Assembly: GCF_040939455.1 (NCBI RefSeq)
Contig: NC_134116.1
Coordinates: 69,891,900-69,955,899, forward strand
Origin: Microcebus murinus
Taxonomy: Eukaryota > Chordata > Mammalia > Primates > Cheirogaleidae
Direction of reading: 5' to 3'
Length of the DNA: 64,000 bases
Shown here: piece after piece, positions 11,617-22,965 of the stretch
Layout of the letters: each line of letters begins with the position of its first letter
Position numbering within the stretch: position 1 is the stretch's first letter
The notes under the pieces: generated by a model
The model's input: only the letters and a program-made list of their open reading frames with translations
Database searches by the model: none
What the model was told of the DNA's origin: nothing
Made by a program: the position numbers and the translations under genes

Positions 11617-12569
11617 ACCTACTCCAGCTGAGACACCTTATTTCACTGGGAAAGAAATCCTGAACTATTTTAAGATTTATGAAGTCGAAAGCACCTCTGA
11701 CAACTTGTGAGAGTTGTTTCGCTACTTGCATTGCTTCAACGTGAACTAATAACCCAAGGGACTCTCAAACCTTCATTGGAATTTAAAGCTGGAGTCTTAA
11801 CCTCCAGGTCCCAGGATCTGAAAGAGTTGCCAGGAGCCTTGACAGGAGATTAGGACCAGGACAGGGCCAGGAAATGATAACGACGTCCAGGCTGAGGTGG
11901 CAAGAAAGCAAACTCCTAGCTCAGGAACTGACGGGGTTGGGGGAAAGCCAGGTAACAGTACATTTCTGGCAAAGATGGCAATGGCGGGGAGGGGGAAGGA
12001 GGTGTGATTATTCAGCAAGAGATGGGTCTCCCTCAGGAAGTTAAGTAGGGGCTGCTGTTAGGGAAACCCAGCTGTCTTTGCCCATAATGGCCCCCAGGCT
12101 AGCACACACAGCGGTGCCAGTCACATGACCACACCGCTGGCCCGGCGGGACTGCCTGCCTTGTCCAACACCAGCCAGGCCTCACAGCACTGCCTGCTGCA
12201 CAGAGGGTCCCAGAGCCTGGCTCTTTCAGGCCACGTTGCCACATCCCAGATTGGTGGACACCTCTACTTGCCGTAGAAGTTTCTAGCCGTGTTCCACTAG
12301 GCCCCTGACGTGCTCAGTGTCCCTTTATTGACCTTCAAATGTTTCCCAGGCTCCATGAAGTCCAGTCCAAATGTTCTGTTTGGCTTTTGTTGTTTTGTGT
12401 TATTTATTTATTTATTTATTTTGGTCTCCTAATTCAATTCTCATACCCACTCACCATTGTGCAACTTTTCATCATGGAAAAGATGCTTCGCTGGGTATTT
12501 TCATTTAACACTCGTGCAGCCCTTTGGTAGCCGGACACCATGCCAGGGTCTGCTCTTGACTGACCAGCA

Positions 12570-12775
12570 TGGCGTGGGAGAAAGCACGCAGAGGCTCAGA
12601 CTCGGTTCCGTTCCTGACCCAACCACTTTCCAGCTGGGTGGCCTTGACCAAGTGATTTCCCCTTGCTGAGCCTCAGTTTGCTCATCTTCAACATGGGCCT
12701 GATAGTGCAGGTGGCGGACAATAGGCTGTAGATGAAGGAGATCGTGTGTGTAAACCGTTAGCACAGGGCCATGTG
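12570..12775 (+). repeat. MIR SINE, sense
   Basis: CTCAGACTCGGTTCCGTTCC, then TTTCCAGCTGGGTGGCCTTG, then GAGCCTCAGTTTGCTCATCT and a TTAGCACAGGGCCATG end are the MIR core and tail in order. Confidence 0.8.
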
Positions 12776-14404
12776 ACAGTGCACCCTCATGTCACCTTCC
12801 TCCCCTGCCTTTCTCTTTTAACTCTCCTCCCATACACCTCAAAACAGGTCTCTCTGGTGTCTCTTTGTTTCATCTTGTCTGGGAGAAAGAGGTAAGTCTG
12901 CACCTCCCCAAGGCAAACTGCTCCATTTCCGCCCTGCATCCTGCCCTGCCCTTTCTCCCATCTTTAACGCTCCCCTTCCTCTAGCTTCTTACCCAAGACT
13001 ACAAATATTCTCAAGTTTCTTTCATCCCAAAAAGAAAAACCTTCCCTTGAATTGCTTCCCCAGCATGTTTTTCAAACTATCTTATGATCGAAAGCTCAGA
13101 TATGTTCCCCTCCCCCTTGCCCGAGATAGCCTGGGACTTTATGAAGAGATGTCAGTTAGAAGGGCGAGTGTCACCTTGGGGTGAGGCCAGTGGGGCGCTG
13201 CTGTTCGCATCTGGGTGGCCCCTTTCCTTCGGCCAGAACCCCACATTCAGCCAGAGGCACGATACTTGCAGCATCATTTCATCTCTTGTCAAATGTTTAA
13301 ATACTCTCAAAAATTCCAGCAGATTCCCAGAGTTGTTGTCTGACTTAAATCCCAGGGACCTGTTGTTTCATTCGCTTTTTTTATATACATTATTGACTTC
13401 CGCTCTTGTGTCTAGAACTCTGGACGGCATAATCCTAATTCTTTGTGATTATCATCCCGCTTCTGTGTCACTTGCAGAGGCAGGAACTGGATTGTGTACT
13501 GTAAAAATATCTGAGTAAAGAGAGAGTAGTCATTTACATCTCTGACACTTACATCCCTCTTACTACAAAGCTTTGCTTTATTCCTATTTGAGACTAAGAC
13601 TTCAATCCCTGGATCTTTTCAGTACTCATTTACAGCCTATCTTTTCTTGTTCTTTCAGCTTTCTCTGCCCTTACTCTCCTACATAAACTCTTAACCAGAG
13701 ATAAATTGGTTGACTCTATTTGGCAAACATGCCTTACGGCTTCCCACTTGCACCCACTGTACACCCTCCTCCCTCCAGACTTGGCTTCAGATGTGTCTTA
13801 ATAAGCATATTAGTTATTCCTTCTTCTAGTCACTAATCAGTAAGTCCAAGAATATCATAAATTCAATATCTGCTGAATGCAGGACCCTGAACCCAGTGTT
13901 TGCATTAAAGATTACAGGAAACTTGGAAGACGTGGTACCAAAGAGCAAGACTTTATAAAATCACTTAACACCAAACAATATAAATAGCGCAAACTTATAT
14001 AATGAGAAAGGATTAGGGGTTTACAGAAGAACCATGAGAATGAATTGTGCTTAATTGGGAAAGACTGTCTTGGAACAGGTCATTCGAACCCAAAGTTTGA
14101 AGAAAAAAGAGAGCCCACTTGGTCCCGAAGAGCAGGGCTCATGTCTGTTCTGTTCTGCTGTAGTGCCTGGTCTGTGTAGACACACAGTTCATGTGGATGG
14201 AATAAATGAATAGCCAAGTGCTGAAAATCCCCATGCGGAGAGACCAGCTCATGCAAAAAGAGCAAGCATGTTATGCTTGGGAAGAGCAGATTTACTTTCC
14301 CGGGTGGAGCCAAGAAATTACATGCAAAATGATGGAGAGGAAGGACAAAAGAAAACTGACAAGTGGCATGGAAGGTCTTGCCAGGATTTTGGTTTTAACA
14401 GCTA

Positions 14405-14545
14405 GTAACAAACTCTTTATTATCCATTCATCCATTTATTCTCCAATTATTTATTAAGCATCTACTGTGTGCCAAGGCACTATGCTAAGAACTGGGGTTT
14501 CTGTAGGGAGCAAAACACAGTCTCTGCCTTGAAGGATCATGCAGC
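14405..14545 (-). repeat. L2-age repeat fragment
   Basis: CCATTCATCCATTTATTCTC, then AATTATTTATTAAGCATCTA, then CTGTGTGCCAAGGCACTATG is the reverse complement of the L2-style terminus (GCCTGGCACATAG, GCTCAATAAATATTTG). Partial and diverged. Confidence 0.6.
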
Positions 14546-15264
14546 CTTTTCATCATGGACTAGTAAGTGGTGACACATACTTACGGCCCTGGTTTATTGT
14601 TATTCTAACAGTATTTAGTACAAGAGAGCAATTTGTCCAGCCTCAGTCATAGATTGCTCCGGCAGAGAATAGAGGCCTTAGTTAAAATGAGCTCCAGTAT
14701 AAAATACGTCACAGTAACAATTGATTTGGAGGGAGCAAAGAGGGTTTAGAATTTAGGGAAGAACTTCCTGCCTGGAAGATCGTCTGAGATTATAGAATGG
14801 CTGATTGAGTAGCTGTGGAACAAGCCTGAATTTATTTACGGCCATGCAGCAGCCCAGGCCTGCCAGTTTCCTTGGCTTTGGCATCTAAATGATGAGCTAA
14901 GAAGAAATTAAAAAAAAAAAAAAAAAAGAGGATGTTCATATTGATTTTTTTTCTTTTGGGTTGTCCAGACTACCTTGCTCTTTGACATATGTTCCTAGAG
15001 CCATGGTTGAAATAGATTTTATTAGAAACCAAAAACAGAAATAGTTTTATTATTATTATTATTTAGAAACAGACCTCTGAGGGTCAGATGACACAGAGTA
15101 AATTAATTTTAGAGCCGATGTGGAAATGAATGAAATCTTGGAACAGTCCTTCCAACAACAGCGTTTAATGAGTAGACATCGGTTGGTTTGTATCTGACAT
15201 CTTATGAATTCTAAGATCACTGCCTGTGACTAGAAGATTTGGGCTTCAATTTCCATTTATCTCA

Positions 15265-15318
15265 TTTTTTTTTTCTTTTTCTCTTTTCTTTCTTTTTTTT
15301 TTTTTCTTTTTCCTCCAG
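15265..15318 (+). promoter_or_regulatory. DCLK1: Long polypyrimidine tract and acceptor
   Basis: Some 52 bases before the AG at 15317-15318 are pure C/T, mostly T runs broken by single C residues, ending TCCTCCAG. Such CU-rich tracts bind U2AF and often PTB-type regulators. It precedes the exon from which the two alternative C-termini diverge. Function in regulated splicing is inferred. Confidence 0.8.
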
Positions 15319-15432
15319 GATGATGGCCTCCCAGAAAATGAGCATCAGCTGTCAGTAGCTGGAAAGATAAAGAAGCATTTCAACACAGGCCCCAAGCCGA
15401 ACAGCACAGCAGCTGGAGTTTCTGTCATAGCA
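15319..15432 (+). CDS. DCLK1: DCLK1 exon: start of regulatory C-tail
   Basis: This 114-bp exon has 38 codons in phase 0, between TTCCTCCAG and GTAAGC (15433): [20 protein letters not shown], then [18 protein letters not shown]. It runs off the last kinase helix (HPWVN in the previous exon) into the tail. The AGKIKKHF segment resembles the autoinhibitory helix of CaMK-type kinases, and the Ser/Thr-rich NSTAAGVS stretch is the region known to hold regulatory autophosphorylation sites. The exon is the branch point of the C-terminus: its donor joins either 20416 or 33621, both legal because it ends in phase 0. It is identical to vertebrate DCLK1 as I recall it. Confidence 0.96.
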
Positions 15433-18400
15433 GTAAGCATCTGAAATATCCACCTATAATTTTTAAAAGCAACCCGGCTAAGAGACAGGCATTACTCAGG
15501 AGATTCCACCCAGAGACAGCAGAATGGGTCATTTCTTTAGACAGCTCAACCACTTAATGCGCTAGAGGAGGTATGGGGCGTGTATATATATTACGTGTTT
15601 TTGCGGATCACTTCCCTGGGCATCACACCATTATCCAACACCTCCAGGGTGTCTTGCGGTATATATTAATTTCATGATTTATTTTTTTAAAGCAGAAAAC
15701 CTCCCCCGCACTGGACTCTGTGCCAGTGCAAACTTTTTGGCTCTAAGGAAAAGAGTTTATAGTGTCCTTTTGCCAGGACCTAGAAGGGGAGGGAAGCCGA
15801 GGGAGGCAACATTGCAGAGAGAGATTGGAACACTGCAGATCTTTCTACTAGACCTAAACGAAAGCTAAAGCATAGCAGGAAGCTTACACAGTAAGATTTT
15901 TCAGTGAAATTGAATTGCTGTGAACACCCAACTTAAGTCATGATATCGTTCTCCTTAGAAATTTCTGTTCTTAAAGTTGAAAGTCTTTTAACATTCGCCA
16001 TTTTATTGATGCAGCTGCACAAGAATTTTTTTTTTTTTTCTGTTCTATACATGCAGACATACACTACATGCAATTTGATAGCAGCTCTAGGCAAAGATTA
16101 AATTGGGCCAAGGAATAATGAAACCTCATACTTCCTGGTGTCATATTCTACAGTAAATATATTCAAGTGCCTGATTACTTGAATTTTTAATAATTTCTTC
16201 TTTTCTCAGAGTGTGGAAATTTTAACAGCATATTCAATGTGAAAATCACTTGAGCTGTTTTTCTTTTCTAAACAAAGAACTCAAGACACTATGATGTGGT
16301 CTTTTTCAAAAGTATTTATGCTATTTGACAGTACCTCTCACTCATGAGCAGTACTGAATATTTAATTGCTTCTGTGGGTGTTTTTATTTCCTTTCTCTTT
16401 ATCTTTTTTTGTTTGTGCTAGAGCTTCAGATGAAGCTACAGATAAATAAGTGACCTATTTGATACCACTGGTCCCAGATCTGGGTTACTAAATATTTGAT
16501 ACGGGCTTCCAGAATTTGAAAATGGTACGAATGCATGCGTACAGGCTGTTGTACTGTGTGCATTTCATGTTTCTCAGCACTTTTAATAGTGAGTTACATG
16601 CGTGTGAGTAACTGGCACAGGAGCAAATTGATGGTGCTAAACAAAATGGATATGCTTTCAGATGTTCCTCAGTGCCACTGAGGTTTTAAAATTTCAAGTT
16701 GCTCTTCTTGCCCTCTCTCTTTAGTTCTTTCTAAGAAAATTCAACATAGAGGTAAATTGTCCTCCATGTCTTCCATAGATGGTCAGTGTTCTTTGTTATG
16801 AGCTGATACTCACTCAGTAATTTTTGCAAATAACAATCTCATGGTGATTCTCAACTAAACCAGACATGCTGTTTTCGTTGTTCATTCAAGAGATAAGTCT
16901 ATTCCAAAACGTTTTCTTTTGGAATGGACTGCCAGCACGCTTGTCCATGAAAAGGACTGCTAAGGGCTTGCAGCTGCTAGAGAGGATGCCTTTCCACCTC
17001 TGTCATTTCGTTTTTTGTTTTCCTTTTTTCTTGGTCTTTTGTTTTAATGAGTCTTTGGTTAAGTTTGCCTTGGTTGCTCAATATTGGTTTGTTCACAGTA
17101 TTCTGGGAGTCTTATAATGACTAAGAGCAGGAGCATCAGGGCAGTTTTCCAATTGACAGATAACACATATTTGAGGGGAAATCCTATTTTAATCAAACTT
17201 GGATAAATTCCAAAACCTAATCCATATAAATTTATTAAAACCTCATCTAAGTGGATCTCAAAACACTTCCAGTTAGTATTTGAAGATCAAAGGTCCACTA
17301 ATTTTTTTTTTCTTAAATGTCATGATTGGACTACTTTGAATGCAGTTTTAAATGCAAGTTTAAATTCCTCACTAACATGTTTTCCATGGAAACTGCAGAA
17401 ACTGGTAATATAAATTGTAAAGTGGGCTGTGTAATGCTGTGTTATGCATTAGTTGTGTGCTTATTTAATCTTTATCCGCTAAACATTTTTTAAAAAATAA
17501 TTATCAACTTAAATTCAAAATAATTGGCTGTTTTTGGAAAAGTATATCTTAAAAAGTGCCTTATGAGCTCTATAGTACAATTCACATGTTAATTGCCATT
17601 GTTAATATTTCAAGCATGAAACAGAATATCAATGTAAATTTCAGAGGTTGTTTCAAGAGAAAGTGCTCTACCATAATATGTGTATTTATGCACCTTCTGC
17701 AGAATGCTTTTCCGTTATGAACGTCTCTACCCTCCACAAGAACCCGGGAGAGGTCACCAATTACAGGGCAGGACTGGGAATTCCAAAGTGGCCATTTTGG
17801 CTGCCTTTGTTATATAACTTTAGGAATAACATTGAATAAGTTCGTTTATATCCTGTAACAATTTTTCCATTCTTAAAGAGCAAACATTAAGTGTCAGGGT
17901 ACTATCACAAGAAAGAAGTCCTGGCATTAAATAATATTCCAACTCAAGCAAAAGTTTGACTGCCAAGAACAATATTCTGCTGTGGGGGAGAATATAAGTG
18001 GGAGGTAGAGGATATCTTGATAATTTAATAATTTAATCAAACTATATAATTCACCCACATCACAAAAATCCCTATAATTGATATAATACAGTAATGACTT
18101 TTATTTGATAGATCTAGAAAAAAACTGATTTCAGCACAAATTTTATTCAGGCAGAATTTTCCTAGTCATATATGATCTCCCTGAGCCTATAAAATAATGT
18201 ATTTTATTTTAAACTTCCTCTATCATATATGCCACCTAAAATTTTTTTAAAATACCATTTAGAATACAGTGTCTTTTTTTTTTTTAAGGAAATCAATTAA
18301 ACATTAGTTCTTAACTGGTACTTCCCTTTCCTTAGTTAGAAAGCTAACTACCTGCTGGAGATCACCGATATCTTAAAGAAATCTGTGACAGTTCTTCTAT

Positions 18401-20415
18401 CTTAGAATGACAAAAGAAAAAATAGTATACTGTCATAAGCAACAGCCTCTATTCACAGGTGTAATTTATGACATGAGTGTAGTTTAACATGTATTCATGG
18501 TTCTGAACCAAAGTGGTTTTTGTTCATGTTGTCATTTTTTTTTCCCCTCTCTGCTTCCCACCCGCTACATTATTAAGACCAAAGAAAGGACAAATGATAA
18601 CTTTATCTGAAGGTTGCAAGAGGGCCTCGAGTTGGCTAGGAGAGTAATTACCAGCTGGAAGCTCTCAGGGAGCACCGGTCCTCCTGGAAGGAGGAGAGGT
18701 GCGCTGACATTAGGTCAAGCCATGTGATTAAGTGGAAAGCCATTGCTGTCCTTAGAGCCGCAGCATTCTGCCTCTCTAAGACGCCACTGCCCCTCTGCTG
18801 CCTTTCCCAGTAGTTGGGGGATTAAAAAAAAAAGAGAGAGAAAGGGAAACAAAAGGTTATTAAAATGCAATTTATAGACATAAAATGGATTAGAGATGAC
18901 ATTTTAACGGTGGACTTTTTGAGAGCCGAGGGAGGAGAGAGAGGCGTTATTAGATTTGCTCAGCTTGATGAAGAACCGATGACTAAGATGTCAGTTCCAA
19001 TTTATTTTTCCTCATTTAATGCTGTTTATTATTTTAACCGATAATTTTCCTAATGCTTTAAAGTTCTTCTTTTGCATTTTGCTCATGCAAATAGAGCATT
19101 TCAATCTAATTGAACAAATCCATACTAATCAGCATGCACATAATTGTGATACTGGGAAGCTTAGTTCTAAAACGAGAGACCCTGGTATATGACACTTTGC
19201 CTGTAGATGGCAATAGAGAGCTAATTACTAAGTAGCTGTCTCCGTGGACTAAAACAAGCGCACACCTTCATCTTCCTGAGAGCAAGAGCACTTCGGTTTT
19301 TTTTTTTTTTTCCCTAAATAAAACAAAACACACATTTTAAAAAAGATTAAAACCTCACATTGCTTTCCATGAACACTGGGATAGCCTAGTTTATAATCAG
19401 AACACCAAATCCTCCAAGCAGTTTTTAGTTTAAATGCCTGGCGCCCTGGCATGTTTTTGAGATGCCTTTGTGAATTGAGAAGTAGAAACTGTCATCAGCA
19501 TCACACCAGTACCGCACTTGAAAGAACTCATGAGCCTCTTTCTAAAGGAAAGCGTGCAAGTTGCATCCTGTCACAGGCAGAATGAGGAAGCGGGCATACA
19601 GCATGATTACTGTTCTTCAGATTTTGGGGTTGAATCTTTTATTCCCAGGTAGCCAAAGGCTAACATCTTATTCCAGGTTGAACAGCTTTAAGAATGTATC
19701 CTGTGTTTTATTTATTGTCCTTTTTGTTAATCATAAGCAATTAACTATACGTATGCATTTTTTAATATACAGTGAAAACTATTTTTGTTTAATTTTATTT
19801 TCCATATTTTCGTAGAGAAATTTTATTGACTGTTTTATATTATATCATTTTAGTTGAGAAATGTAATTAAGATTCACCTTTAAGAGTAGCTCTGTTTTTG
19901 AAGAATTAACTCTTAAAGAAAGAAATTCAAATTGCTGTGATGGGTGGGGTTCCAAAACCTGACTCTTTTCCTCTTTCATTTCATAGTTTTGAAGCCCTCA
20001 AATTTAAGCCTTATGGGGTAATACTTCTGGGGGTCCAATCTGCTTTCTCTTAGGTGGCTAAAGCTTATTTCAGTACTTTATTTAATTGTAAAGCATTTTC
20101 CATTTTATGCCGTATGAAGAGGTGTTTATATCTTTAGAAATTGAAAGGCCACGATTAAATGTGCATTCAAAAAATTGTTTGACAAACTAGATCTATTCTA
20201 ACAAATTGGCCTACGAGATATTCAAGAGGGATTAGTGTCTTTTCTTGCCTCTTTATTTTCAATGTGAAGATTTAGGATATTAGCTAGTTTCCCTGCAGAA
20301 GAGGCATCGTAACTATAGATACATATATAGTCAATGCAGAACAGCTTGGTCTGGAGTCTTAATTCTTTTAGCACAATGTTGATCCACTGAGTTGCCCCCA
20401 TTTCTCTCTGCTCAG
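15433..20415 (+). other. DCLK1: DCLK1 intron (4.98 kb), repeat-poor
   Basis: Across about 5 kb I recognise no Alu, L1, MIR or LTR, only short homopolymers, which is unusual next to the rest of the window. A candidate conserved noncoding block is listed at 18560-19160. A TGCATG hexamer (Rbfox-type splicing motif) lies at 16532-16537. No coding exon is supported. Confidence 0.75.
18560..19160. other. Candidate conserved noncoding element
   Basis: The block is unique-looking, repeat-free and dense in developmental factor motifs: an octamer-like CATGCAAATAGAG near 19085, TTTAATGCTGTTTATTATTT near 19014-19035, and TCAATCTAATTGAACAA nearby. The motif clusters and absence of transposons resemble intronic enhancers in neurodevelopmental genes. 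Conservation cannot be measured here, so this is a hypothesis. Confidence 0.4.
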
Positions 20416-20489
20416 CTGGACCACGGGTTTACCATCAAGAGATCAGGGTCTTTGGACTACTACCAACAACCAGGAATGTATTGGATAAG
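20416..20489 (+). CDS. DCLK1: DCLK1 cassette exon (alternative C-terminus)
   Basis: This 74-bp exon lies between CTCTGCTCAG and GTATGA (20490). After the VSVIA codons of the previous exon it reads LDHGFTIKRSGSLDYYQQPG then MYWI, plus two bases (AG) of an Arg codon. Because 74 is not a multiple of 3, inclusion shifts the last exon into a second frame, giving [19 protein letters not shown] and a stop at 33676-33678. Both C-termini are known for vertebrate DCLK1 (the human 729- and 740-residue forms). The KRSGSLDYY stretch offers basophilic Ser sites. The donor GTATGAG is moderate, consistent with alternative use. The sequence shows no damage. Confidence 0.95.
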
Positions 20490-22014
20490 GTATGAGATGG
20501 TGCAGCTCAACAGTCAGTGTTTCCATGGCAACGTGCTGGCAGTCTCCATTAACCAGTTCCTTCGGTGGATAAACATGCTTTTGATTTGTTATCCAGTCCA
20601 TATGCTGCTTTATCAGTTTCATTTTAATCTTGATTGAGATGCCACACCCCCTCATTCCTTTTTTTCACCCATTATTCACACTGACATTTGCCAGCTTTCT
20701 TTCCATTGCACATGCTCAGTATCAATTTTCCTTCCGGTTAAAAGGACAGTATATTTAGTGCTAATGCCAAAGCATTTTTCCTGATGTTGCTAATTAAAAC
20801 AATGATTTCCGGTGCTCTTCTGTCCCTTAACAAATGGAAGAACAATAGCACATTAGTGTTATGTGCTATAGAAGTATATACTGTCATTTTAAAGTCATCA
20901 AGCCCAACCTTGACCTGATTAGATGGATGAAAACAATGCATTTACACGTTAGTAGTAGAAGCGCCTCAAAGTACAATGGGCTATAAGAATGCATTGTGTG
21001 TGTTGGTAAGCTTGTGTTTTCAAATTCTCCACCTTTTTGTTTTGTTTTCGTTTTATTGTTACCTCTCTCCCCATGGAAATCCTTCTATGTACTAGCTCTT
21101 GCATGAATTTATTTTTCAATATTATGTAACTGTCAGATTACTTAGCTGGCTTATCTGCTCAAGCAAAAGGGACTATGGGAGGTATCGATTTTTTTCTAAC
21201 TGGGTTAAGAATTCTATCCAATCGTTTTCTATTCCAGTCAACTGTCCTGGCATTTCCTTCAAGGGGCATTGTTTGTGTCTCTTTAAGTTATCCACAAGCA
21301 GGATGGTTTTTGATGGTTTGAGAAATGAACTCTGAGAAGTCCTAGGGAACTTGTTTTCTCCGTCTTAATGTTTCTGAAATGATCTCCAGGTAAAGCTCTG
21401 AGTCTCAGCATTTGCCAAAAAAAAAAAAAAAAAAAAATTCCACTGGTTTTGGCATTTGTTTTCTCCAAATTATGGAACCTGTCTTTAGTAACGTAGTGGC
21501 TGCCTGACATTGTTTCATGGATGAAACTGCTAAGTTTTACAAAAAAGAAAAAAATATATATGCATATGTGATGTATATGTATATATATTTCATATATATG
21601 TAATTTTAGCCCCCAATTATTACCCCTAATTATTTTTCTGTAATTAGACACTCTAAACAAAGGCCACAAAAAAAAGCAGAAAAGGGCACACCTTGACAAA
21701 AGATCCAGATGCAGTTATACTAAGATCATGATAATTTCCAAACACTTCAAACAAGAAAACACCCAAACCTCAATAAAATGTTTTAAAGTCATGTTTACAG
21801 AGAAGGCTATTTGTATCTTCTCCCTTGATATGCATGTAGGAGTTGCACGTCAGCCTTTTTATTTACCTAAGTAATTAGCTTTATAGATATAGAAAGAACT
21901 TGGCTTTACTTTTTACCTTTTTGTGGAGGGGGGAGGGTGAGTGAATCATTATTCACCTTTGTGCCGACTCTGCTTTAGATTTTTTAACATGGAGGATAAT
22001 TCATCCATCTTTTA

Positions 22015-22290
22015 CCTTTTACTGAAAGGATATAGACTTCCAGAAGAGCACACATAGCATGAATGTGCAGCTCCATGACATTTCACAAACTAAACGTGCC
22101 CCTGTAAAGCAGCACCCAGGTCAGGCACAGAACATTCTAGCACCCCACGAGGCACCCCCCTCAAGCCCTTCGCTTCGCCCCAAGGGTAAACACTGACCCC
22201 AGAGTCTATCCACATTAATTAGCTTTGGCTGGTTTTGTACTTTATATAAATTGAATCACACCATGCTCCATCCTTTTTTAATTGTATGTC
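22015..22290 (-). repeat. L1M 3' UTR fragment
   Basis: ACATTTCACAAACTAAACGT, then CACTGACCCCAGAGTCTATC and GTACTTTATATAAATTGAAT with CACACCATGCTCC is the reverse complement of the old L1M 3' UTR (text such as TTTTATATAAATGGAATCAT on this strand). Diverged. Confidence 0.65.
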
Positions 22291-22479
22291 TCCTAACCTC
22301 AGGCATATTAACCAGATATATATGTGTGAAGTTGATATACAATTAAAAATAGCCATCAAGTATGTCTAATTACAGTTGCGCATCTTTGTATCATAAAAAT
22401 TACACATAGAAGTTCATCTAATTTTGCAAAAAGACAAAACCCTTAGAAAATCAAATTACTTCATTTGTAGGATTAAGGG

Positions 22480-22965
22480 CGGGCACAAAACACCAAGGAA
22501 ACACAATAATTAATAAACGTAGCCACGTATAAAAAGGCCATTTAACTAAAATCCTGGTGCTGGCTCCCATCAGCAGACAAAATGACACATCCCTGAATAA
22601 TGGGCAGGAGCAGATGGGAAATAATCTCTTTTTTCTTCCGCACATAAACTGCTCTGTTTTCCAGCTGGGGGCAGTAACAACAATGTTTATAGTTAATGCC
22701 GCGCTAAACAGCGCACCCAGTATGCGCTGCTAAATTGGAGAAATGATGCTAAAAACTCATCGGCATATATGCTTAATTAGGAAGTTTTATAATGCCATTT
22801 AGCCCCAGAACGAACACACTCTCCTCACTGATTGCAAATGCTTGCCTTTTATCTCCACGGAAGTAGGAGCATTTGTCTAACCGCGGTGGCAGCCAACTTT
22901 CCAACATAAACAATCATTACAGGCGAACATCCCCACGCCCCATTGTTGTGTTTAGAGTGCTCGTG
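22480..22965. other. Candidate conserved noncoding element
   Basis: A repeat-free block with retained CpGs (GTTAATGCCGCGCTAAACAG, CCCAGTATGCGCTGCTAAAT) in an AT-rich setting, plus homeobox-like TATGCTTAATTAGGAAG and forkhead-like ATAAACAATCATTA. CpG retention in unmethylated or selected DNA and motif clustering suggest an enhancer. No alignment was possible. Confidence 0.45.

Larger units (their letters stand above)
6843..15318 (+). other. DCLK1: DCLK1 intron (8.48 kb)
   Basis: The intron carries a MIR (about 8750), a truncated sense Alu with a long purine tail (about 9252-9651), a MER5A-like element (about 10045), a GT microsatellite (11572-11615), a second MIR (about 12570) and an L2-age fragment (about 14405), each listed. 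The spans 6843-8740, 10180-11570, 11620-12565 and 12780-14400 hold nothing I can name. No extra coding exon is supported. Confidence 0.85.
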
